DNA of 64,000 nucleotides. Source: Acheta domesticus (taxonomy: Eukaryota; Arthropoda; Insecta; Orthoptera; Gryllidae). Below are positions 55,990 to 64,000 of the stretch, in pieces; the first letter of the stretch is position 1, and every line of letters begins with the position of its first letter. The notes beneath the pieces were generated by a model. That model was not told where the DNA came from. It ran no database searches and saw only the letters and a list, made by a program, of their open reading frames with translations. A program made the position numbers and the translations under genes. Location: assembly GCA_031308135.1 (NCBI GenBank), contig JAHLJT010009355.1, forward strand, positions 1,921,217 through 1,985,216, given 5' to 3'.

Positions 55990-56419
55990 GTCATACTTAT
56001 CCTTTCATCTTTGCCTTCTAATTAATATCTCACTTTATCCTAAACATTCCAACTTTCCCACTTTCTTTCTTCCACAAAAATCATATCTTACTTCTCCCAA
56101 ACTTGTCGTTGTGATTCATTCCATTCATCTTACTAATCCTTTCCTCACAATGACATGCTATTTTACTAACTTCTATATTTTACATTCTTGTCTCTTATGT
56201 AAACATGTAACTGGATATTAAATAGTCTACTCCTATTTTCCATCTTAAAAATCTTTCATGAATTGCTTTTAGTTTTCTTTTTTCTTTCCATTCACAAATT
56301 TCTGCGCGCACTTCAAAATAGAACTCACAGTACTGTCAATTCATCCCCTTTCTCCAGAAATTCGTGCACCTTCCCTTAATTATACGCCACACTGGTTTCA
56401 TAGGTACCATCCCCTTTTT
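55990..56419 (-). pseudogene. LINE ORF2 C-terminal fragment (downstream half of a split LINE)
   Basis: The minus strand reads KVHEFLEKGMN, stop, then CEFYFEVRAEICEWKEKRKL, KAIHERFLRWKIGVDY and IEVSKIACHCEERISKMNG. The pattern AEIW-WKE...ERFLRW.LGVD..PSYM matches the segment after the RT palm in a LINE group common in arthropods. It is collinear with 57027-57480 on the same strand, and family A copy 4 separates the two. Confidence 0.65.
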
Positions 56420-57026
56420 CTTTCCCATATACGTATATAAGGAGTAATATACGTAGTATAGAGTAAGTTATGTAATGCTTCGCAAAAAAAGGCGAATTTT
56501 CGGTAGAAAAAAATCGTTGCCGGGCCGTGATAACGAAAAAGTGGACAAATCCAGTTGCTGAATTAAGAAACAAAATCCCCTAACATGTGATGTAGCCAGA
56601 ATCCCTGGTTTGTAAGTCCTTGATACCGAAAAACCAATTGAAAGCAAAACGTCCGGCCGGCCGGCCGTCTGTCCGTCCATCCGTTCTTCTGTCCTTCTGT
56701 CCATCTGTCCGGTGTATGTGAACAACACTAGCGCCTAAACTATGCATACATTTTTTCCAAATTGAAGAAACCCCTGTCAATCTTTCATTGCGCTTAAACG
56801 CAATTTTCTTAAAAGCAGCTACAAATTTTTAAAAGAAAATTGCCATTTAGGACGAGGTTTTTGTGTCTAAGAAATCGAAAAATGAAGAAAATGTCAAAAA
56901 ACATGTACTTTGGGCGGCGATAGGTGGTAGCTGGCAAGGGTATGTGGCAATTTTAAATAGCTAGCCCAGATCCAAGGAAATAGAAATCTAAAACGAGAAA
57001 GTCGGTGCCATTTTAAACACCACTAG
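56420..57026 (+). repeat. Dispersed repeat family A, copy 4 (internally deleted)
   Basis: It starts TTTCCCATATACGTATATAA and contains the ATATACGTAGTATAGAG block, the AACCAATTGAAAGCAAAACG block, a CCGG/CTGT/CCAT tract (56647-56712) and AACACTAGCGCCTAAAC. It ends GAAAGTCGGTGCCATTTTAA then ACACCACTAG. The ~700-bp middle of copy 2 is missing. Both ends of the family are present. Confidence 0.9.
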
Positions 57027-57480
57027 TTACCTAATTCTTCAATGAGATTTTCATATCTCCCTCCCTTGTTACACCAAAACACTTATAGCCACTCACCATC
57101 TCTAAAATACTTTCCAGCCATATAATTTTCTCGCATTTATTCTTCCGTATGTCCATTTTAAACTCCATGATTTTGGTTTTATCCATATTTAATTCGAGTT
57201 CTCTATTATCTAAAAAAAATTATAACCTCTTCGACTTCTGAACCAAATCCTTGGCATTGTCTGCCAATAATACCACATCATCTGCACAGAATAATGATCA
57301 TTTTTTTACTAATCAAAATTCCTCCATCCTGGCCCTTCCTTAACTTCTGTTCTAAACTTATCGTACATGATAATATTTCGTATTTTCCATTGTTCTTATT
57401 AACTCTTTCGCCCATTATTTTCATTGTTCTCATTTTCTTCCATCGTTTTAAATTGTATATAAAAATTAGTAAAATAGAGT
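57027..57480 (-). pseudogene. LINE reverse-transcriptase palm fragment (upstream half of the split LINE)
   Basis: The minus strand reads ISLEQKLRKGQDGGILISKK, then after a frameshift CADDVVLLADNAKDLVQKS (Y to C in the YADD box, aspartates intact), LELNMDKTKIMEFKMDIRK, and GYKCFGVTREGDMKISLKN up to the junction with repeat A. The order motif C, K-T-K-I-M, Y-x-x-x-G is canonical for LINE RT. Confidence 0.8.
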
Positions 57481-57971
57481 TTATTGGCAGAAAACTAAAA
57501 ATATATTAATTAATAAATTTTAATTAAAATATAAAAACGTACTTGACTAATCTCGCACTCCACTATTATCGCACTTCCGAGGTAGTCTAGTACTTTTGTA
57601 ACAAACATCATCTACATATATTTTATATCATCACTTTCCCCACTGTTTCTTGCTCAGACGATAATCCACACACAGCCAGAGTGAAATTATGAAAATGCTT
57701 CCGCAATTTTTCTCTCTCAGTGCACAGAAAAATGTCGGTTGTGCGGCGTTATTTTTCCACTCGCTGCTAATTCCCGAGCTTTATCTCGCTACTCACCCTC
57801 GACGGCGTTGGCTAATATTTCTCATGGCCAGAAATGCGTTTCCTGTCGAAATATGTACAAATTAGTATTTTCTCTTTCTGTAATATATAGAACAAAGGAA
57901 GTGACGTAATGTAAAAAAATTGATGACGAGTGTTTGATGGATATATGAGTCCCTTTTACCGATACTACGCT

Positions 57972-58012
<41 letters not shown>

Positions 58013-58285
58013 TATTATTATTATTCCTCTATATCCTGACTAAAGATGTTATAAGTCGTCTGAAAATAAAATCTACTCCAGGTTGCAACCAGCTTCCGAT
58101 GCAGCAAATATTTCTTTTTTTATTTTTTATTATATTTCTATATACTATATTTTAGTGATTCATTATTATTGGTGTTATTATATATAAATTGCAACACTTT
58201 TGTGAAGATTTGAATTACGATTAATATCGTCAAATACTTCGATCAGCTTTCCTTTACCGAGCGCGCGTTACCAGCGGGAGCGCTC
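57481..58285. other. no gene recognised; (TAA)n at 57974-58024
   Basis: AT-rich, with about 13 TAA units at 57974-58010 followed by ACAATATTATTATTATT. Confidence 0.6.

Positions 58286-58370
<85 letters not shown>
58286..58370 (+). repeat. (TG)n-(TA)n compound microsatellite
   Basis: About 22 TG units followed by about 20 TA units, bordering the family F element. Confidence 0.95.
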
Positions 58371-58375
<5 letters not shown>

Positions 58376-58397
58376 GACCGGACACTGTATATAAATG

Positions 58398-58953
58398 CAG
58401 GTGTCCGGGAAGAAAACGTCGAAATTTGGAAAATAAGCTCTTAAGACAATTTTAAGCAAATTTTGTCTAATAAACTAAGTGGATATTCTGAATGGTTCAG
58501 CCGCAATAGGTTCTCAAAAGTTGGTTTGAAAAATTGTTTTCTAGGCAAAAATTTGTATTACAGAAGCATAGAAACACCCCAGTAACATATAAATTGTTTA
58601 TTATTTCCAAAAGAAATCAACATATTTGTTCAGAAAGAAAAATTTAGCGAGAAATAAAAAAGCACTCAATTTACATAATTCGACTGCTTTTTTTATTTCT
58701 CTCTTAATTTTTCTGTCTGAGCAAATATATTAATTTCTTTTGTAAATAATAAACAAATTTCATGTTTCTGGAGCGTTTCTTTGCTTCCATAATGCATGTT
58801 TTTGCCTCAAAATCATTTTTTCGAACCAAATTTTGAGTGCTAATAGCGGCTCAACCATTCGGAATATCCACATGGTTTATTAGAGAAACTACGCTTATAA
58901 TTGTCTTAAGAGCTTATTTTCCAAGTTTCGACGTTTCCTCCCCGGACAACCTG
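58398..58953. mobile_element. Family F fold-back element (556 bp, arms ~270 bp)
   Basis: The left arm CAGGTGTCCGGGAAGAAAAC, GTCGAAATTTGGAAAATAAG, CTCTTAAGACAATTTTAAGC runs to about 58675 and is mirrored to the right end GCTTATAATTGTCTTAAGAG...CCCCGGACAACCTG. The two arms cover almost the entire element. CCGGACACTG at 58378-58387, just left of it, is the right end of another copy. A one-arm copy lies at 35925-36121. The CAGGGTGTCCGG-type terminus is common to insect DNA transposons; the superfamily is not determined. Confidence 0.9.
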
Positions 58954-60320
58954 TGTACACACACATACACACTCGCGCACACATACATGCACATTATTTA
59001 GTTCTGCAGCCAGCGGAATTCCTCTATCAGCTTGTCACCCTCTATCTTTCACTCACACACACACACACACACAGACGCCATTTTATGCTTCTGCCATTGA
59101 ACATACCCACATGGAGAACTCTTAATTTTTAAAACCACACTGCTCTGTGCACTTGGAAGTAAATGATGGTAATATTCTATTCATTCGTTTGTTTCATTCA
59201 TGTGCTTTAAACGAGCTGTAAATCGGATTATTGAATGTTTGATAGAAACATCATGTTTTATATTAATAAAGTGGCATTAATGAAACGATCCATGCTAACA
59301 TTGGATTATTGATAGAAAATATCTCCTTATCTTTTGTATTTCATTTCATATTTCCTGAATAGTGGATATTAACATAGGTGAAAGTGCTTTCATTTTCATA
59401 CTGAGATGAACAGTACTGAATTGTTTCCTTCAATTCTATTTTTTCGTATTTCCTGTGAAAAACTACCACGACTTTCTAATATCTGCATTAATAATTCGAA
59501 TTTATACTCGCATGTAATCCATAACACATTACTAGATTTACATATTTTATTATTTGTGAGTTTGCAGCTTAAGTAACCTGTAATACTTGATTAAAAGGTG
59601 CATTGAGTCAATGTAATATTATTTATATTTATGAAATGTGTGAAGATAGTTCACGACATATATAGATTTTATTGTAACTTTAACTTTGTTAACAACTTAA
59701 CTTTGCCTTAAATTGAAATTCTGTATAACCTCACTCTGTAGTGCTACTCGCAAAAGTTATTATACATTAAATCTTTAATGTACACAACTAATTATGTTGC
59801 TGTTCAACATGAAATCTCTTGTTTAGTGATGTTTGTGATACGATCATGCCTTAATGAAATATTGTATTGATAAGCAAGGTAAAAGGTGAAAAATAATTTT
59901 AAGTATTAAAGATTTGCTTGAGTCTCAATATCAATTTTTATACACATTCTACAGAAGCTAAGGATTATGTTCTGAGCAATCTTGATAACAAAATGTTTAC
60001 CTTTCCGTTTAGTTTTGCTACCAGTCGTGCAAAATGATTGATAAAGAAATTGTGTGCATGGCTGTCAAAGGGAATATATATTCTCATACATTGTATATTT
60101 AATACGATATTCACTAACGTATTTATCTTTCAATACTTACAATGACGTTTCGTTAGCAAGGATCGTCTTCCTCTATTGTATCTCCTCATAGTTATCCCTC
60201 CATTGTTTTATTTTAACAAATTATATTGGCATTAATATTCTTTGTATCACTTAAACATTCTTAGCATCAGAATCTCATACATGAAGATCTAGAAGCGGAA
60301 TATCCTTGGATGATGTAAAG
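58954..60320. other. no gene recognised; CA-rich microsatellites
   Basis: (CA)n-rich at 58956-58995 and 59053-59073, otherwise AT-rich unassigned sequence. Confidence 0.5.
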
Positions 60321-60372
60321 GCATGTGCTGTGGTGTGCATGGCATGTGCTGTGCAAGGCATGTGCTGTGCAA
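60321..60372 (+). repeat. GGCATGTGCTGTG tandem (3 units)
   Basis: GGCATGTGCTGTG occurs three times at ~17-20 bp spacing with GTGTGCAT and CAA spacers. Confidence 0.85.
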
Positions 60373-60382
60373 TATAAGCTAT

Positions 60383-60612
60383 ACTTGGTTTTGTATTTTT
60401 TGGCGCGTGAGGGCCTGTCTTCACGATGAAATATCGCACGGCATTTCGCGTCCTTGCCGGTCGTGCCGCTAGATGTCACATAATTGCGACCGTATCAAGC
60501 AGTGCTGGCGATCATGCGACATCTAGCGACATGACCGAGAAAGACGCGAAATGCCGTGAGATATTTCATCGTGAAGACAGGCTCTCACGTGCCAAGAAAT
60601 ACAAACCCAAGT
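60383..60612. mobile_element. Fold-back MITE (230 bp, ~95-bp arms)
   Basis: Left arm ACTTGGTTTTGTATTTTTTG, GCCTGTCTTCACGATGAAAT, GGCATTTCGCGTC, GCTAGATGTC. The right arm is the reverse complement, ending CAAACCCAAGT. Arms are about 88% identical with a ~35-bp loop. Small frames on both strands are by-products. Confidence 0.88.
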
Positions 60613-60863
60613 TTAAGAGTGGCTTTACAAGCGAAATGTATCCGTGCACGTGTTTTTGCACCCCCGCTTCGCTGGTTGCGTGAGTAGTGGGGAGTTTGGT
60701 TATTTTGACAAACATTTTATATCAAAATTGTAGTTCGTATTTCGATGCCAAATAGTATCTATTACACGGGAGCGAACATATATGGTTATCATATTTTGTG
60801 TACAACGCTCGTTTTTATGATTTATTCATAATTCAACTAATGTTGGCAAAGGAGTGGGGGTAG
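60613..60863. other. no gene recognised
   Basis: AT-rich linker between two elements. Confidence 0.4.
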
Positions 60864-61612
60864 CAGTGGCGTAGCATGACTCGCGTGTTTAGGGATGCTC
60901 AACAATAACGCGAACTGAAGACATGCTTTTTAATGTTCTCTAGAATCTATGTTACTGAAACAAGTGTTAGAATACTTCAACAGATTATGTCAGGACACTT
61001 CTTGAAAGCAAATTATGAAATAGCTCAGCTTTAGTTCTCATGCACGATTGGCAATGAGATCACTTGTGAATTTATTTATTTCAAACCAAAATAAAATTTA
61101 ATATATTTCAGTAAGAATTCTTAAATATTAATTTAGAATTAGTAAGGAAGCACTATTTCTACTGTTTCTGCTCATGACCAAGCACAGAATCACAAGTGAG
61201 AAAGAAAAATATTTCTTTGACAACCTCAAGTGTGCTGCGCTCTCGTGCACAGATGAGCAACTTGCTCATAAGCCTTTTCTCAGCTTTATGCTAGCTTATC
61301 GGGACTCGACAATCTGGAGCAGGAGGAAGACGCAAGGGGGGGGGGAATCTCGCCGTCTGCGCATGCGTCATTACTCGTCGCAATCTCGCGGCAGATGCTA
61401 GAAGCATTTTAGCGTCCAAGCAATCAGAGGCCAGCTTGTAACAACGCGCCGAATTCACTCATAGGAAATCTCTTTAAAATGAATACAAAACGCGTTTCGC
61501 TCAATGTGATTCACTCACTTGGAATATTATCAATACAATCTTTAGGGTTCTTTGATTAATATTTTACATGGAGATGCTCAGCATCTTAGCGTCCCCTGAC
61601 GCTACGCCACCG
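60864..61612. mobile_element. Possible hAT-like element (749 bp)
   Basis: Left end CAGTGGCGTAGCATGAC...GATGCTC and right end GAGCATC? in mirrored form (GAGATGCTCAGCATC...CCTGACGCTACGCCACCG) are imperfect inverted repeats. CAGTGGCGTAGC is a frequent hAT-type terminus. The 8-bp flanks (GGGGGTAG and GGGCACAA) do not match, so duplication is not demonstrated. No transposase domain seen. Confidence 0.55.
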
Positions 61613-61704
61613 GGGCACAAGAAAACGCGTATAAAACAGCATTTCCGCAACTCTACATTGCTTAGTCCCCCCCTCCTTCCGAGAGAGATGATCTCAGTGC
61701 ATCA

Positions 61705-62235
61705 ACCTGATGTCACTGCAGTCCCTCTGACCGGGAGGTCCTAGGACTCCACTCCCCACTGCGGCAGGATTTTACACATTGGCTTCTCAGCTAGGTCGAA
61801 TTCAGTCGCTGTCTGGACGAGAACTCTAGCGGCCGGCTGTTCTGATCGGTAGTTTTCCGTGGTTTCTCCGATCAACCCAGGCGAATGCCAGAGAAGTACC
61901 CTTACAAACAGGCCACGGACGGCGCGCGATCTTTCCTTCTTCTTCATTGTCCTTTCCTCTCCCCTTACACACACATTTACACTAACATGCACTACACTAC
62001 CACACGTGCCGGGAGACCGGTCGGGAGCTTAGAGCTTTTCCCGGCTGGGGAGATGCCCCGCTGGTTGGGGATACCTGGTTGAGGGGAAAACCCCACTAGT
62101 CGACGGTAGGTCGGCGCCAGATCTCGCCATCCAGCGGGAAAAAAAATATCACCGCCACCTCCCGAGAAAAAACACGCACTACACTTACGGGGCTAATGAC
62201 GTAAGTAGTTGACGCGCCCGGAAACACGAATCAAT
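61705..62235 (+). repeat. SINE-like family W, copy 3 (longest)
   Basis: CCTCTGACCGGGAGGTCCTA, AGTTTTCCGTGGTTTCTCCG, CCCAGGCGAATGCC, TTACACACACATTTACACTA, GACCGGTCGGGAGC, TTTTCCCGGCTGGGGAGATG. The 3' end is ACACTTACGGGGCTAATGAC, GTAGTTGACGCGCCCGGAAA, CAC, then (AATC)n. It is the best template for the family. Confidence 0.7.
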
Positions 62236-62770
62236 CACTCAATCCCCCCCCTGCCCGGCGCCGAGGCACGCCCTCTTCGGCTCCGCGAGGCGAACGCGCG
62301 CGCGTCGATTCCGATTAAAATCGGCCCCCGCAGGGGTTTGTTTTCCGTCCCTTGTTAATCGTGTTTTATCGCCGTTCGGTCCCGCCTAATATTTCATAAT
62401 TCCCTTCACATTCCACGGTTCTCTCTGTTCTGCGGCACTCGTCATTAATCTACCCCCCTCCACCCCGCCCCTGCGGCGAACTTTTTTGTCTTTTGTCTTT
62501 TCACGTCCCTTAATTCCCGCATTCTTTTTCTGTCGTCCGGGTCATTAGCCGATCGTTCAGTTGGGTGCGCTATTGATTTGGGCTTGTTTATGGCGCTTCC
62601 TCCGCGCCTTTGTGGGGCTTCTCGCGTGCGCTCGTTGCGTTGCGCGGCGTTTTTGCGACGCGCTCTGCCGGCGGTTCTCAAAGGTGAACGCCTCCGAACG
62701 TTTGTTAGGCGTCACTGGATTCCACGACTGTTACGTTATCCCTTTAACCGTTAACTGGTGAGTTGCGGTC
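62236..62770. promoter_or_regulatory. CpG-rich island, no gene assigned
   Basis: CpG-dense 500 bp (GAGGCGAACGCGCGCGCGTC near 62287; CTCGTTGCGTTGCGCGGCG near 62631) in AT-rich surroundings, not visibly repetitive. It may be a promoter or regulatory island. Small frames on both strands are not convincing. Confidence 0.35.
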
Positions 62771-63960
62771 CCAGTGACCGGCGAGGAAAAATAAACTCGT
62801 TGTCCTCTCGACCGGTTCAACGCAGGAAGTTTTGGTTTATATTACATTCTTACCTCTTTCTAAACAACGCTCGGGCGTGGACTAGCTTACCTAGTTGCAG
62901 CCGTTCGCTTCTGAGAATCAGTTCAAGTGACGGATCAGTCTCGATGACCGTACCTCAACAGTAGTAGTTTACATTTGGTAATGCACGTTTATATTTACTA
63001 AATAATTTTCATTTATCAGTGTATTTTCTTATTAAAATAACGATTTTTTGTGTAGTCAATATTGTTTGAAAGCCCTTCTATGCGTACTTGAATCGTCAGC
63101 TGTGAAGAAAAAATATGGAGCAATATGTGACCTGAAATTCTCTGAATGAGTAATTATAAATTGTATTATTTTGTTTATTTTATAGACTGTAAACTACTCG
63201 ATTTTTCTCTCTGTAATGCCTCCGTTAACGTGAAAAAATTGCTAATTCGATATGAAATGAAATAACGAACATAATTAGTCCAAAACTTTTCCGGTCACAA
63301 TGATCGCACGTCATCAGTAGCATAAGCTCGAAAGCAAGTCACCAGTTGACGGTTAATCCTCGTACCATATCTGCTTGTTTACATCCAACACTATACCTGG
63401 GGTCTTTTTATGCCCCAAGCTTGAATGACAATTGGAAGTGGTAAACATTAATGTTTCCGTACACGTACTGGGTGAAAAGAAATGATTCTATGTAAGAATA
63501 TATTTTCTAATTTATTTTCAATTACATAATAAATAAAATTTATTTATATTAAATATTTTTTATAAAGAATAACCTTCGTCATACGTAGCCTCCACTGTTT
63601 ATACATTATGCTCGAGAAATATTTTTAAAATTTTTTTTAATATGTTTGTGAAAGTTATTTCGAAATAAATCATATGAGATATAAATTGATGGTATCAGAC
63701 ATATTTTTTAAAGTTTAAGACAATATGTTTGAAATGAGAGTGGGAAAATTACAGACTATACCTTAGCTCAAACCGGGGCCATGAAAGGGAAAAAGTTAAT
63801 AATTCTCTAATAAAATTTGGAAGATTAGTAAAAAGGGTTTGGTACCTTCTTAATAAGTGCACGAAGACATATCTAGAAGACCGAAATTATCCTGCAAATA
63901 TCCAGGAAAATATTATCAAATGAATGATCGTGGGATCCAAAAAGACACCGAATATCGTCG
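62771..63960. other. no gene recognised
   Basis: AT-rich unassigned sequence. Confidence 0.5.
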
Positions 63961-64000
63961 CGGCGTCGATGGTGTAACGGTCAGCGTATTGGTCTGTTGT
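63961..64000 (+). tRNA. 5' part of a tRNA-like sequence (tRNA or SINE head), cut by window end
   Basis: GCGTCGATGGTGTAACGGTC, then AGCGTATTGG. The tract TGGTGTAACGGTCAGC fits a pol III A box/D-arm (as in Gln- or Glu-type tRNAs). The anticodon arm and B box lie beyond the window, so a SINE head cannot be excluded. Confidence 0.35.

Overview
This is a repeat-dense, AT-rich eukaryotic genome window and looks like a large arthropod genome. The support is a CR1/Jockey-type LINE, an R4/Dong-like LINE with a restriction-like endonuclease, RTE-type LINE debris, tRNA-derived SINEs, and piggyBac, hAT and pogo-type DNA transposon remnants. I lean towards an insect, perhaps Polyneoptera, from this repertoire and the apparent genome size. 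That placement is an inference, not a sequence match. There are no operons, Shine-Dalgarno sites or bacterial genes. I found no host protein-coding gene I can defend. The window reads as intergenic or intronic DNA built from nested mobile elements, with several GC-rich islands that might hold promoters or first exons.

Layout. 0-4 kb: a decayed minus-strand LINE (AP-endonuclease plus reverse transcriptase) between two copies of dispersed repeat family A. 5 kb: a tRNA-derived SINE. 6.8-10.6 kb: the best preserved element, a plus-strand CR1/Jockey-type LINE broken by one frameshift, ending in a hairpin, AATAAA and an (ATT)n tail. 13.4 kb: a CTTGC-type pentamer array. 13.9 and 19.9 kb: two opposite-facing piggyBac-like MITEs. 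14.8-16.8 kb: an R4/Dong-like LINE seated inside the (TAA)n tail of another LINE. 17.8 kb: an 11-bp GC minisatellite. 21.2 kb: a polypurine tract. 24 kb: a hAT MITE with a perfect 8-bp target duplication. 27-28.6 kb: a C-rich array, a fold-back element and a SINE-like repeat. 30.4-30.8 kb: a SINE flanked by 86-bp direct repeats. 33-36 kb: more SINE, microsatellite and fold-back copies. 41-45.9 kb: a stack of RTE LINE, family A copy, pogo-like remnant, fold-back MITE, piggyBac-like element and SINE. 46.5-50.3 kb: a 3.8-kb 15-bp G-rich minisatellite. 53.4 kb: a perfect 42-bp palindrome. 55.4-57.5 kb: LINE reverse-transcriptase debris split by a family A copy. 58.4, 60.4 and 60.9 kb: three inverted-repeat elements. 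The last bases hold the 5' part of a tRNA-like sequence.

How the parts relate. The genes here belong to transposons. LINEs encode nicking endonuclease and reverse transcriptase for their own copying, and SINEs and MITEs are non-autonomous passengers. Two features stand out. First, microsatellite LINE tails appear to serve as landing sites for later insertions. Second, a long, highly ordered G-quadruplex-prone minisatellite carries a recurring block header and phase slips.
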